Shown here: piece by piece, positions 38,707 to 48,191 of the stretch
Position numbering within the stretch: the first letter of the stretch is position 1
Layout: every line of letters begins with the position of its first letter
Assembly (NCBI RefSeq): GCF_000336555.1
Contig: NZ_KB375281.1
Location: forward strand, 4,063,597 to 4,127,596
Direction of reading: 5' to 3'
From: Afipia clevelandensis ATCC 49720
GTDB lineage: Bacteria > Pseudomonadota > Alphaproteobacteria > Rhizobiales > Xanthobacteraceae
Length of the DNA stretch: 64,000 nucleotides
The notes under the pieces: model-generated
Database searches by the model: none
Told to the model about the DNA's origin: nothing
What the model saw: the letters and a program-made list of their open reading frames with translations, nothing else
Program-made: the position numbers and the translations under genes

Positions 38707-39471
38707 TCAGGCCTTCTTCTTGCGGGAAAAGAAGGCCGCGAAGGCGTTCCGCGCTTCATCCGATTTCAGCCGCTCGCCGAAATGATGCGATTCCTCGTCC
38801 ATCCGGCGCAGCACGTCTTCCCGCGCAGGTTTCAGCAGCTTGCGGGTCAGCGCCACGGCGTCTTTCGGCAGCGAGGCGATTTCGCGCGCCACCTTGCGTG
38901 CCTCGACCTCGGTGTGCCCGGGCGCGACGATGACGTTGACGAAGCCGGCTTCGCGGGCCTCGTCCGCTGTCACGGTGCGGCCCATCACCAGCATCGAGAA
39001 GGCGCGCTGATGTCCCATCACGCGCGGCGCAAGCAGGCTGGAGGCGGCTTCCGGCACAAGGCCGAGATGAATGAACGGCGTCGAGAACGTCGCCGTGGTC
39101 GAGGCGAGAACGTAGTCGCAATGAAACAGCATGGTGGTGCCGACGCCGACGGCAATGCCGTCCACGGCACCGATCAGCGGCTTCTCGTTATAGGCGAGGG
39201 CTTTCAGAAACTGTGTCGCCGCCATCGGGCGCGCGTCGTCGCTGTTGGAGGTATTGGCCCGCGCGAAATCCTCGAGGTCGTTGCCTGCGGTGAACACGCC
39301 GGAGCCGCCGGAGATCACGATGCTGCGGATATCGGGATCGGACTGCGCGGATTTGATCGCCTCCGCCATCGACGTATACATGCCCTGGGTCAGTGCATTC
39401 TTCTTGTCGGGGCGCCGCATGGTGATGGTGCGGGTGTTGTCCTCGTCGGTGATGATGATGTGGTCGGTCAT
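38707..39471 (-). CDS. Enoyl-CoA hydratase/isomerase family protein
   Basis: This 254-residue crotonase-fold protein begins [20 protein letters not shown]. The oxyanion-hole segments ([16 protein letters not shown] and [19 protein letters not shown]) are present. The catalytic glutamates of classical hydratases are not obvious, so the reaction could be hydration, isomerisation or another crotonase chemistry. The ATG at 39471 has a GGGGAAA ribosome site; the frame upstream to 39507 is not used. Confidence 0.87.
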   Translation of the reverse strand: MTDHIIITDEDNTRTITMRRPDKKNALTQGMYTSMAEAIKSAQSDPDIRSIVISGGSGVFTAGNDLEDFARANTSNSDDARPMAATQFLKALAYNEKPLIGAVDGIAVGVGTTMLFHCDYVLASTTATFSTPFIHLGLVPEAASSLLAPRVMGHQRAFSMLVMGRTVTADEAREAGFVNVIVAPGHTEVEARKVAREIASLPKDAVALTRKLLKPAREDVLRRMDEESHHFGERLKSDEARNAFAAFFSRKKKA

Positions 39472-39608
39472 GGTCGTTTCCCCGGAAGTGTGAAGGCGCT
39501 GCAGCATCGGAGATGGCTGGCGCCACCTGCTCGTTCATCCTACATCATGCCAAGAACGGCAATCCTGGCCAGCCGGTTTCCGGCGCAATTTCACAAAGGG
39601 ACGCTGCC

Positions 39609-40556
39609 ATGCAACTGACCGGCATTCATCACCTGACGGCGATTTCGGCCCATGCGAAGGGAAATCTGGCGTTTTACACCGGCGTGCTGGGCATGCGGCT
39701 GGTGAAAAAGACCGTCAATCAGGACGATGTCAGCGCCTACCACCTGTTCTATGCGGACGGGAAGGCCAACCCGGGCACCGACCTGACCTTCTTTGACTGG
39801 CCAGCAGCGCGGGAACATCGCGGGACCCGCAGCGTCTCGCGTACGGGCCTGCGGGTCAACGGCGAGAAAGCGCTGGCCTTCTGGCAGCAGCGGCTGATCC
39901 AGCTCGGCGTGCATGTCGGCAAGGTGACGGAGGTCGATGGCCGCATGACGCTTCCGTTCGAGGACCCGGAAGGCCAGCGGCTGGTGCTGGTCGATGACGG
40001 CGGGCGCGGCGAGGCGCATCCGTGGGAGAAAAGCCCGGTGCCGGCGGAGCATCAGATCCGTGGCCTCGGCCCGATCGTGCTCAACGTTCCGGAACTGGCG
40101 CGCACGGCGCGGCTCCTGACCGATGTGCTGAACATGAAGCGCGTGCGCGACTATGCGTCGCCCGACGGCGAGCATCGCATCGAGGTGTTCTCGATGGGTG
40201 AGGGCGGTCCTGCCGCTGAATTGCATGTGCTGGAGCAGAAGGATTTGCCCGCGGCGCGGCAGGGCGCGGGCGGAGTGCACCATGTCGCGCTGCGCACGCC
40301 GAACGAAGAACAGTATCACGCCTGGACGGCGCGGCTGTCCGAGTTCGGCATTCATTCCAGCGGCGAGATCGACCGCTTCTACTTCCGCAGTCTCTATTTC
40401 CGTGAGCCGAACGGAATCCTGTTCGAGATTGCGACCGACGGGCCGGGCTTCGCCACCGATGAGCCGATGGACAAGCTTGGCGAGAAACTGTCGCTGCCGC
40501 CGTTCCTCGAACATCGCCGCAGGGAAATCGAAGCGGGGCTGAAGCCGCTGGTGTGA
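39609..40556 (+). CDS. Ring-cleaving dioxygenase-like VOC protein
   Basis: This 315-residue protein has two tandem glyoxalase/VOC domains (about residues 1-130 and 145-290). It starts [13 protein letters not shown], with the metal-binding His in the first strand, a second His in GGVHHVALR, and a Glu in [12 protein letters not shown]. It resembles MhqO/LinE-like putative ring-cleaving dioxygenases. The substrate is unknown. The ATG at 39609 has GGGA upstream; the frame from 39513 overlaps the divergent gene's 5' region. Confidence 0.85.
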   Translation: MQLTGIHHLTAISAHAKGNLAFYTGVLGMRLVKKTVNQDDVSAYHLFYADGKANPGTDLTFFDWPAAREHRGTRSVSRTGLRVNGEKALAFWQQRLIQLGVHVGKVTEVDGRMTLPFEDPEGQRLVLVDDGGRGEAHPWEKSPVPAEHQIRGLGPIVLNVPELARTARLLTDVLNMKRVRDYASPDGEHRIEVFSMGEGGPAAELHVLEQKDLPAARQGAGGVHHVALRTPNEEQYHAWTARLSEFGIHSSGEIDRFYFRSLYFREPNGILFEIATDGPGFATDEPMDKLGEKLSLPPFLEHRRREIEAGLKPLV

Positions 40557-40564
40557 GTCCTTCT

Positions 40565-40697
40565 TTCCCTCTCCCCTTGTGGGAGAGGGTGCCCGAACGA
40601 AGTAAGGGCGGGTGAGGGGTCATCGTGAGCTATCCTTCACCCGGCTCAGTTTCGCTCCGCTCAACCTCGCCACCCTCTCCCACAAGGGGAGAGGGGA
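40565..40697. repeat. Palindromic intergenic repeat, family C (copy 2)
   Basis: A 130-base element with long terminal inverted arms (CCCTCTCCCCTTGTGGGAGA and its inverse near 40675-40697) and an inner GGTGAAGG-like part. It matches the outline of the element at 34939-35067. Confidence 0.8.
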
Positions 40698-40703
40698 AGA
40701 AAA

Positions 40704-42488
40704 TTACCCGGCCAGCACCACATCCGCGCCGGTGGTCGCGGTCGCGGCGTCCATGATGGTGCGCTCGAATGCGCCGGACTGCACCGTGACGTTCTCCGCA
40801 AAGAACCGCGCCAGCGCGACATAACGCTGCACGTCGTTCTGATGCGTCTCGTCGGTGCGCGCGGCGAGCGCTTCCTTGGCCAGCGAGCAGCCGCCGAGCG
40901 TGGTCGAAAACAGCCGCAGATAAGGTGTCGCGCCGGCCAGCGCTTCGGCGGGCGAGGTCGCGATCTTTTCCAAGAGCCACTTGCTCGAGCGCTCGACCGA
41001 GTCGACCGCCTCGCGCAGCTTGGCGCCGGTGGTGCCGAAGGCCGGATCATTCGAGGCTTCGACCTTCGCGACGATGTCTTTCAGTTCGGCGAGCAGATCC
41101 CACACCGCTTCGCCGCCGGACATCTGCAGCTTGCGCATCAGAAGGTCGTTGGCCTGCACGCCGTTGGTGCCTTCATAGATGGTGAGGATGCGCGCATCGC
41201 GGACGTACTGCGCCGCGCCGGTTTCTTCCATGAAGCCCATGCCGCCATGCACCTGCACGCCGATGGCCGCGACTTCATTGCCGATGTCGGTGGAGAACGC
41301 CTTCGCCATCGGCGTCAACAATGCGCCGCGTGTGGCTGCTTTCTCGCGCACCTTCGGATCGGTGGCGCGGTGCGACACGTCGATCGCCACAGCGGTCGCG
41401 TAGCAGATCGTGCGCGCCGCCGCCGTCATGCCGCGCATCAGCATCAGGTTCCGCTTCACATCCGGATACATGATGATCGGATCGGAGCCGGTATTCTGGC
41501 TGCCGAGCGCCTTGCCCTGCTTGCGCTCCTGCGCGTAGGCCAGCGCGCGCTGATAGGCGCGGTCCGCGAGGCCGACGCCCTGCAGGCCGACACCGAGACG
41601 CGCCTGATTCATCATGGTGAACATGGCGGCCATGCCGCCGTTCTCCTTGCCGACCAGATACGCGATGGTGCCGCCCTTGTCGCCCATGGTCATGGTGCAG
41701 GTCGGCGAGGCGTGGATGCCGAGCTTGTGCTCGACGCCGCTGGCATAAATATCGTTGCGCGCGCCGAGCGAGCCGTCGGCATTGACCAGATACTTCGGTG
41801 CCAGGAACAGCGTGATGCCCTTCGAGCCCGGAGGCGAGCCGGGCAGGCGCGCCAGAATGAAATGAACGATGTTGTCGCTCATGTCATGGTCGCCATAGGT
41901 GATGAAGATTTTCGAGCCAAATAGACGGTAAGTGCCATCGGGCTGCTTTTCCGCGCGGGTGCGCAGCGCTCCGACATCGGTACCGGCCTGTGGTTCGGTG
42001 AGCTGCATGGTGCCGGGCCATTCGCCGGAAATCAGCTTCTCGAGATAGATGTCCTTCAGCTCCTTGCTGCCATGGGCATCGAGCGCGTCAATCGCGCTCA
42101 GTGTCAGCAGCGGGCAGAGGCCGAATGCGAGATTCGAGGCGCTCCAGATTTCGTTCACCGCGGAATGCACGGCGAGCGGCAGGCCCTGACCGCCAAAATC
42201 TTCCGATCCCGACACGGCATTCCAGCCGCCTTCGCACCAGCGCTTGTAGGCATCGGGCCAGCCCGGCGCGGTGATGACACCCTTGTCGGTGAGCTTGATG
42301 CCGGCGCGGTCGCCGGGCTGATTGAGCGGCTCGAGCACGTCAGTCGCGAACTTGCCGGCTTCCTCGATCACGGAGGCGGAGAACTCCGGATCGTAGCCAT
42401 TATAATGTCCTGCCTCCACGGCGGCCAGAAGGCCGGCGCCATGGTTGAGAGAGAGGAGCATGTCGTTGAGCGGCGCGCGGTAGGTCAT
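40704..42488 (-). CDS. Acyl-CoA dehydrogenase (DmdC-like)
   Basis: This 594-residue protein is a long-form acyl-CoA dehydrogenase, with the extra C-terminal domain seen in FadE/DmdC (3-methylmercaptopropionyl-CoA dehydrogenase) types. TMQLTEPQAGTDVGALRTRA is the FAD/substrate-binding signature, and VQVHGGMGFMEETGA near residue 420 matches the second signature. It should oxidise an acyl-CoA at the alpha-beta bond; chain-length preference is unknown. It is not adjacent to electron-transfer flavoprotein genes. Confidence 0.92.
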   Translation of the reverse strand: MTYRAPLNDMLLSLNHGAGLLAAVEAGHYNGYDPEFSASVIEEAGKFATDVLEPLNQPGDRAGIKLTDKGVITAPGWPDAYKRWCEGGWNAVSGSEDFGGQGLPLAVHSAVNEIWSASNLAFGLCPLLTLSAIDALDAHGSKELKDIYLEKLISGEWPGTMQLTEPQAGTDVGALRTRAEKQPDGTYRLFGSKIFITYGDHDMSDNIVHFILARLPGSPPGSKGITLFLAPKYLVNADGSLGARNDIYASGVEHKLGIHASPTCTMTMGDKGGTIAYLVGKENGGMAAMFTMMNQARLGVGLQGVGLADRAYQRALAYAQERKQGKALGSQNTGSDPIIMYPDVKRNLMLMRGMTAAARTICYATAVAIDVSHRATDPKVREKAATRGALLTPMAKAFSTDIGNEVAAIGVQVHGGMGFMEETGAAQYVRDARILTIYEGTNGVQANDLLMRKLQMSGGEAVWDLLAELKDIVAKVEASNDPAFGTTGAKLREAVDSVERSSKWLLEKIATSPAEALAGATPYLRLFSTTLGGCSLAKEALAARTDETHQNDVQRYVALARFFAENVTVQSGAFERTIMDAATATTGADVVLAG

Positions 42489-42893
42489 GATCGGGGTCTC
42501 GCTGTTTCGTGCGGAACGTCAGGCGGGTCGCGCGGCAGTCGCAACGGCCCCATCGGCCGGACGGCGGCGATCCACGCAAGGTATTGGTCGGTATCCAGTT
42601 TTCCTCTGGCCGGCGGCTCTTGTCACAGGCTGCCTGACCTCGCTCTGTCTTCCCACGAAAACCGGCTGTCCTCAACTCCCGCTGTGGCGGGAAAGCGGTG
42701 GCGGCAGATATGCCACGGAAGCCGTCAAGCAGCGGCGAGCGGGGCTGGCGCAGCCTGGAAAAGCGGGTTTCCCCCTTGCTGCAAATGCTCTAAGACCTGC
42801 CGGTCAGGCGACTCGGGACGGCAGCGCGCTGTTCCGGCAGGGAATACACAGGCAATTTACAGTTGTTCCCGGCGCGATCGCCCGTTGCGCTGT
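42489..42893. other. Intergenic region before the tRNA
   Basis: About 400 bases without a supported gene. Short open frames here have no recognisable domain. It should contain the promoter of the acyl-CoA dehydrogenase gene on one side and of the tRNA on the other; neither could be pinned down. Confidence 0.4.
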
Positions 42894-42968
42894 TGGGGCG
42901 TAGCCAAGCGGTAAGGCAGGGGATTTTGATTCCCCCATTCGGAGGTTCGATCCCTCCCGCCCCAGCCA
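42894..42968 (+). tRNA. tRNA-Gln (UUG)
   Basis: A full cloverleaf can be drawn. The acceptor stem is TGGGGCG with CGCCCCA, the D-arm includes AGCCAAGCGGTAAGGC, the anticodon stem GGGGA with TCCCC holds the loop TTTTGAT (anticodon UUG), and the T-arm is GGAGGTTCGATCCCTCC. Discriminator G and an encoded CCA complete it. The Gln anticodon is read directly. Confidence 0.95.
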
Positions 42969-43365
42969 GCCAGTCCCGATGCGAGAGACTCTTCCTCTTG
43001 AGTGTCAGAAAGGCCCGCCAACAGCGGGCTTTTTCTTATAGGCGAGTGTGCGTGGAGACGATATTCGCACCAATTCTGCCGAAAATTGCCGAAAGTCTCC
43101 GCCTACCTATTAGGAAATTCCCGTTTTCGAGAGACTTGCCCCAGAGACCGAAGAAACAAACCACTGCGCGGTGGGGGCGTCAGTGACGGGCGCTTCGGAG
43201 CGCGTATTTATGAACCTGGCTTCCATTTTGCGGAAGGAGAAACAGCGCGAGGCATTCCCGCAACCGCACAGGATAACGGCCGCCTTATCTATCGGCATGT
43301 GCCTTTGCTATGCCTAGCGAAACGAATGGGAGCAACCGGGTCTCGCCGTACCGGCGCTCTGGTCA
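42969..43365. other. Intergenic region after the tRNA
   Basis: About 400 bases between the tRNA and the accessory region. Apart from the terminator at 43011-43035, no gene or repeat is supported. No copy of the tRNA 3' end was seen further along that would mark an integrase attachment site. Confidence 0.4.
43011..43035 (+). terminator. Terminator after tRNA-Gln
   Basis: A GCCCGC-CAACA-GCGGGC hairpin followed by TTTTTC lies 43 bases past the tRNA. Confidence 0.9.
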
Positions 43366-44046
43366 ATGCGCATGGGTCGAACTAAGATCGCGCCTATGGC
43401 GGCCAAACCTCTCGACATCGGCGATTTGAGTTTCGCGCGGAAGGGCGATGCGCAAGAGCATTTCCGCCAGATCCTCCGTCGGCACGATCCCGGCGTGGCA
43501 CTTTCCGAGCCAGATGCGACCCAGGTCTACTGGCTGCTTGAGCGGCATCCAGAAGCGGCGGTCAAAATCGGAGCAGGCGTAAAGGAATTCAGTACGCGCA
43601 GCGCGATGTTCGACACCCGATGCTTTGAAATCCGCCGCATCGATGGCAGCACGACTGATTTCTCCGTCAAGCCCTGCCTTGACGGCAAGGCGCCGTCGGC
43701 CTTTGCGGAGACTTTGCGCGCCATGCGCACTGAAGTGTTCGAAGACATCAAGCAGATGAAATGGGAGTTCTTCCGCGCCTCCACCCATCCTGATGGCAAA
43801 GCGCCCTGTGCCTTGACCGGCCGGCTGTTGTCGCTGGAGGAAGCGATGATCGATCATGCGCCGCCAAAAACGTTCAAGGCGCTGGCAGAGCGGTTCCTCG
43901 ATGAGAATAAAATTGTTCCGAGCGAAGCTCTGCTCACACCCGCAAAGGACAATCAATATACTCCGCACCTTGCTGATAGCGACCATGCCGAGAAATGGCG
44001 GCAATTCTATCGCGCGAACGCAAACCCACGGATCGTGGCGCGTTAA
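43366..44046 (+). CDS. DUF3223 (DCL-like) protein with an HNH-like C-terminus
   Basis: This 226-residue protein has a DUF3223/DCL-type domain (about residues 18-110: FWLLERHPEAA-like YWLLERHPEA and TRCFEIRRIDGSTTDFSVK). A C-terminal part (about 135-226) resembles the HNH-like tail of family members: CALTGRLLSLEEAMIDHAPP followed by a late WRQFYRANA. Cys, His and Asp residues are spaced for metal binding, so nuclease activity is possible but unproven. The start may be 43366, 43372 or 43396. It converges on the Hachiman-like helicase gene with seven bases between them. Confidence 0.72.
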   Translation: MRMGRTKIAPMAAKPLDIGDLSFARKGDAQEHFRQILRRHDPGVALSEPDATQVYWLLERHPEAAVKIGAGVKEFSTRSAMFDTRCFEIRRIDGSTTDFSVKPCLDGKAPSAFAETLRAMRTEVFEDIKQMKWEFFRASTHPDGKAPCALTGRLLSLEEAMIDHAPPKTFKALAERFLDENKIVPSEALLTPAKDNQYTPHLADSDHAEKWRQFYRANANPRIVAR

Positions 44047-44053
44047 TTGGCGG

Positions 44054-46228
44054 TTAGCCCGCCGACACCGGCCCGCCCGGGCGTGCCTGCGGGTAGAGCG
44101 TTTGCCGGACGTCGTGAAGAATATCGTTCTCGAATGGCGACAATTCGGCGTTCTGCAGTTCGATCCGCCCAAGACGGTGCAGGACCTCGTCGAGCGACGA
44201 TGCAGGCAGCAAAAACCCCTGAAGCCGCTGCGCGGTTTGTAGTGGAATTCCGTATTCGTCGAGCGCAAAGAGGATCGAAGGCATGAATAAATTTTCAGCC
44301 TGCTCGGCGAAAAAGGCGTAGTTGCCTGTATGCAACCTTGCGCCGCCCAGCACATCGCGCTGAAGCGCGTCGATCGCCATGAGATCGCGCGGAAAGCGCT
44401 GGCAAATCACATTGCGCACGAGACGCAAGGCGGTTTCGACCGCATCGCTTGGCGAGTCGCCGGGGTACCGGCGTGCCACACAGGTCTTGACGTAGGCGCT
44501 GAGATCGTCGCCCATCCGGAGCGCGTTGAGATGCCATGCGAGCTGCGCGCCCGAATTGATGCGGTATTCCTGAAGCGCGCGCTTATTGAGAAAGCGGAAG
44601 ATGAGATCGCATGCGGTTTCGAGCTGGGGGCCGGTCGGCGGTTGGGTCCAGCCGAGCAGGGGTTGAATCTCCGGCAGCCGTGCGCGGATTTCGCTGGCAA
44701 TTGCCTCCTGCACTTCCCATGGGACGTGGCGATTGGCGCGCAGCGTGACCGGGCTTAGCGAACTCCTCGCGAAAAGATCCTCGACCCGGTGTTTCGAGAG
44801 CGGTTGGAGGTCGTCGGCCGGCAAATCCAGGAGCAGACTCATGGGCGTGTCGGCGCTTTGCACTCCAAGCGGAAACTCCACGGTGAAAGACTGATCGTCC
44901 GGCGGTGCTTCGAGCACGAAGACGCGCCCCACGAAATACTCGTTCATCCGGCCGGCGCGGCCTTCGATATTCTTGTACGTAAAATGCTCTAACACGTCGC
45001 GGCTTTTTCGGCGATCATACACAATGACGTTTTTGGCGACCGTGTTCACGCCTTCGATGATGGTCGAGGTACACACGAGAAAAGGAATTTTTCGGTTGTT
45101 AAACAGACGAATGAAATATTGCTGCAAGGCGCGGGGCACGCCGCCGTGATGGATGCCGATGCCATGCTGGAGCGCGTGCGCAACGATCCAGTCCGGATCA
45201 TATTTCTCGGCGATCCAGTGAACCGCGGCCGCCGCCGCGTCATGGGGCGCGAGCCCGCCCCGTTCGATCAGCAGTTTGGCGACCTGGCTCGCGCTGCCGG
45301 GAGACTGGCAGTAAATGATCGTGGGTCCGTCGAGCATCTTGCAAAGCTCAAGCAGGCCAACATCGCGCGCGTCGCCGTGCGTGGGCAAGTTAAGATTGAC
45401 GACATCGACCGCCACGGTCGAGAACTCGGACGGGATGAAGTGGTGCTCGTAGCGGTCGAGGCCTTTAATCGCCTGGATGTTGGGCCCGAGCAGATAAAAC
45501 TGCGCGCCGGTCTTGGCGAGCTTGTGAAAGGCAAGGTTGAGGTCGACGGCGCGGTCGGACTTTTTTTCAGTCGCAAGGTTCATCTTGTAGAATTCGTCGA
45601 TGACGAAGAACTGCGTGTCCGCTAGGTCCTCGCGGCTGAGGACCCGTTCTTGCGTCAGCACATAGACCGTAATCCGGTCGGCCCGCGCGTTTTGGCTGGG
45701 ATGCGTGATGATGGCGCAGCGCTCCCCAAACCGGCGCAACAGGCGGCGGCGGGTTTCGTCGATGAGGGCCAGGGTTGGCACGACAATGACAATTTTGCGG
45801 AATTTCTCGGAAGCCACGATCTCGTCGATGACGAGGCTCTTGCCGGAACTGGTCGAGGCGCTGAGCACGACATTGGCGCCGCGCAAGAGCTGATGGTAGA
45901 TGCGCGCCTGAAGGCTGTGAAAAACAATCGCGCTGTCAGCATTGTCCGGCCGGTGCAGCTCGAAGGCGAGTTGGTCGGCGACATCCGCCGCCGCGATAGT
46001 TTCAGAGAGATACGGGAAGAGGCCGACATTCCTCACCAGGCTCATCAGGACCACACGCTGGGATTTATCGAAACGGTCAAGGACGGCCAGTGCGCGGATG
46101 ACGAGATCGCGGCCTTCATGGTGGGTATGCGTATTGTTCACGTGCTGCGCGATCCCTCGCAAGATACCAACACGCTGGTCCGGTGGGATGGGCTCCTGAA
46201 GTGCGTTGCGGAGTTCGCCGTAATCCAT
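44054..46228 (-). CDS. hamB: Hachiman-like helicase (HamB-like DEAD/DEAH protein)
   Basis: This 724-residue SF2 helicase shows all core motifs: Q-like LQARIYH (106-112), motif I STSSGKS (125-131), Ia VVPTLALIDE, II VIDEFYKM (209-216; DEFY in place of DEAH), III LLGPN, V CTSTIIEGVNT and VI NIEGRAGRMNE. The DEFYK form and Ski2/HamB-like layout match helicases of the Hachiman anti-phage system. Its start is three bases past the stop of the HamA-like gene, so they form an operon. In Hachiman, HamB senses DNA damage or phage DNA and gates the HamA nuclease. Function here is inferred. Confidence 0.82.
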   Translation of the reverse strand: MDYGELRNALQEPIPPDQRVGILRGIAQHVNNTHTHHEGRDLVIRALAVLDRFDKSQRVVLMSLVRNVGLFPYLSETIAAADVADQLAFELHRPDNADSAIVFHSLQARIYHQLLRGANVVLSASTSSGKSLVIDEIVASEKFRKIVIVVPTLALIDETRRRLLRRFGERCAIITHPSQNARADRITVYVLTQERVLSREDLADTQFFVIDEFYKMNLATEKKSDRAVDLNLAFHKLAKTGAQFYLLGPNIQAIKGLDRYEHHFIPSEFSTVAVDVVNLNLPTHGDARDVGLLELCKMLDGPTIIYCQSPGSASQVAKLLIERGGLAPHDAAAAAVHWIAEKYDPDWIVAHALQHGIGIHHGGVPRALQQYFIRLFNNRKIPFLVCTSTIIEGVNTVAKNVIVYDRRKSRDVLEHFTYKNIEGRAGRMNEYFVGRVFVLEAPPDDQSFTVEFPLGVQSADTPMSLLLDLPADDLQPLSKHRVEDLFARSSLSPVTLRANRHVPWEVQEAIASEIRARLPEIQPLLGWTQPPTGPQLETACDLIFRFLNKRALQEYRINSGAQLAWHLNALRMGDDLSAYVKTCVARRYPGDSPSDAVETALRLVRNVICQRFPRDLMAIDALQRDVLGGARLHTGNYAFFAEQAENLFMPSILFALDEYGIPLQTAQRLQGFLLPASSLDEVLHRLGRIELQNAELSPFENDILHDVRQTLYPQARPGGPVSAG

Positions 46229-46231
46229 TCG

Positions 46232-47857
46232 CTAGCCGCCCATCAGGGCTGTGAATTGCCCGGTCAAGGTGACCACGCATTCGATCGGCACTAAGAAGAT
46301 GTGCACCTTCACGTTTTGGAGGGTGGATGGCAGGCGCGGCTTCAGCGCGGCGTAGGACGCCTGCACCTCGGCGACCAGACGCGTGCGATAGTCCCTGGCG
46401 TAGCCCCCGCCCAAAACCGTGCTGTCATAGGCGATCAAAATCGGAATGCATAAGGCCTCCACTAGGTCGTCGATCGGCGCGTTGCGCGCGAGCGCGGCTT
46501 CCAGGCTGGTCGGCATCAGATGCAAGGGCTCGCGCAAGGCAAGAATGGTTTCCCGCTCCTCCTTCAGGAAATCAGGATCTAGCACGTGTTCGAGATCCGC
46601 TAGCGTGGCTTTGAGAATCGCCTCATGACTATCGGCGGTCGCGATGGTGGCGCGCCCAAGCCAGAGTTCGTCGCCCCTCAGAGCATGGACGATATGGGCG
46701 GAGCCGAAACTGCGCATGCCCGTTGCAGATTGATAGAAAAGTTTGCAAGCGATGGGTTCGCTGCCAAAGCTCTGGCGGATGACGACATGGAGCAGTGTTT
46801 CGCCGACGAGTTGCTGATCGGAGACAGCTCGTTGGCGCTTGATGGCGCTGACGGCGTCCCGAGTCTTTCGCCGCAGTTGGAGATGCTGTACGGATGCAAG
46901 GTCGCTCGCCTTCAAGGCTATCTCCGGGAGCCAATCGACGAGATGATCGGCCAACTGCTGCGAACGCCAGCGCTCGTTTTCAAAGCGCACGTCGTAGCTT
47001 GAGAGCGCGCGACGCAGTGAGTCTTCAGACATGTGGTGAAGATCTGCAAAGAACGCGTCGGTCTTGGCGCGATAGGGTTTCGAGGTGCGCTGCTGCGCGG
47101 CTTCAGTGTTGGCAAGGTGCTCCGTCCACCAAGCGATGGTGGTACTCCGAGTAAGCACCTTCTTCTCCGGGTCACTGACGCGCGAGGCGGTCGCAGCGTC
47201 GTCAACGATGCGCAAGAGGTCCTGATAGATTTGGTCTACATGCGAAGCGGTGGGATTTCCGCCAAAGCGTTCCGCAAGAACGCTGATTTTTTTGTGGTTC
47301 AAGGCGATCAATGCGGTGACGTCACCGGTCACTTGCCAGACGGTCTGCTCGGCCCAATAGACAAGGTCGTTTCCAAGCGGCGAAACTGTCTTGAGTTGCT
47401 TGGTAAGCTTCTTGCCCAACTCGGCTACGGGCTCGCGACGGAAGCGCGCGCCGCGTTCAAGCTTCAGGCAAGCGAGCGATTTGTTCACGTCGCGGCGCGA
47501 TACGATCCGAAAGCGCGCGTTGGGCCCATAACGATCGCATAAGAGCGATTTCTCGACCAAGGAGGTTGGTTTCTTGGGTGGACTGCGTGTGGTGACCTCG
47601 TCCTTCGTCCATTTGCGATCACCCTCGGTCGTTTTGACCTGGACGTATTCCGGATATTCGGTCTCACCGGTCTGCCAGAAGAGGAAGATGTCGTCGGCGG
47701 TCTCGCATTCGACTTTGGCGAGACGCGGATCGTCGATCATGGCCAAGAGGAAGAATGCGGCGACATGATCCTGATATTTGAACCCCCGACGCGCCGCGAC
47801 GCCGCCCGCATCGGAGGCGGGCGTATCGATAGTGCCGGTGAGATCGGTCACGCTCAT
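46232..47857 (-). CDS. DUF4297-HamA-like fusion protein
   Basis: This 541-residue protein appears to join two nuclease-fold domains. Residues 18-100 resemble DUF4297/Cap4: RRGFKYQ, E50, DDI at 55-57 and the QVK motif (Q73, K75), a PD-(D/E)XK pattern with its residues intact. Residues 350-530 resemble HamA (DUF1837): VGETLLH (352-358), FGSAHIVH (384-391), DELWLGRATIA (396-406), and PILIAYDST followed by VHIFLVPIE. HamA proteins usually carry an acidic residue in the GxDxxH-like position and E-x-K in LGExK; here they are Ala and R-x-T, so this domain looks inactive. It precedes the helicase. Confidence 0.72.
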   Translation of the reverse strand: MSVTDLTGTIDTPASDAGGVAARRGFKYQDHVAAFFLLAMIDDPRLAKVECETADDIFLFWQTGETEYPEYVQVKTTEGDRKWTKDEVTTRSPPKKPTSLVEKSLLCDRYGPNARFRIVSRRDVNKSLACLKLERGARFRREPVAELGKKLTKQLKTVSPLGNDLVYWAEQTVWQVTGDVTALIALNHKKISVLAERFGGNPTASHVDQIYQDLLRIVDDAATASRVSDPEKKVLTRSTTIAWWTEHLANTEAAQQRTSKPYRAKTDAFFADLHHMSEDSLRRALSSYDVRFENERWRSQQLADHLVDWLPEIALKASDLASVQHLQLRRKTRDAVSAIKRQRAVSDQQLVGETLLHVVIRQSFGSEPIACKLFYQSATGMRSFGSAHIVHALRGDELWLGRATIATADSHEAILKATLADLEHVLDPDFLKEERETILALREPLHLMPTSLEAALARNAPIDDLVEALCIPILIAYDSTVLGGGYARDYRTRLVAEVQASYAALKPRLPSTLQNVKVHIFLVPIECVVTLTGQFTALMGG

Positions 47858-47881
47858 GAGGTCAGCTCAAAGGATCACCGA

Positions 47882-48191
47882 TTACAGTGGTACTAGCAAA
47901 GAGGCTTGTTCCAAACGGAACAATAAGTGAACAAACGGCATATTTGCGGTTTTCAGGCAAGGAGGCTTGCTTCAAAGCGCTGGGTACCGGGCGGACCGCC
48001 GAGATCAACTGGCACGATATCGAGGTTCTGCAAATCGGCCGTTCAGCCTCCTGCGGCTGTCGGGTGGGGCTCTTCAGGAGTTGCAAGAACTTGCGCCCGC
48101 CGGCTATGAGCCTGTCCTGCATGTCGCTTGCTCCGTCGGGGAGGGATCGCCGACGCCATCGTCACGATTTCAGCCGTGGTGCAGCGATGAG
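47882..48191 (+). pseudogene. Frameshifted, truncated acpS-like gene
   Basis: The first frame reads SGKEACFKALGTGRTAEINW, and the next reads LSGGALQELQELAPAGYEPV, in the order seen in holo-ACP synthase (AcpS). A frame change lies near 48038-48044. The first 30 or so residues of the enzyme and its C-terminal end are missing. AcpS attaches phosphopantetheine to acyl carrier protein; this copy cannot work. It abuts the HamA-like gene's start, suggesting it was cut by insertion or deletion. Confidence 0.6.
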
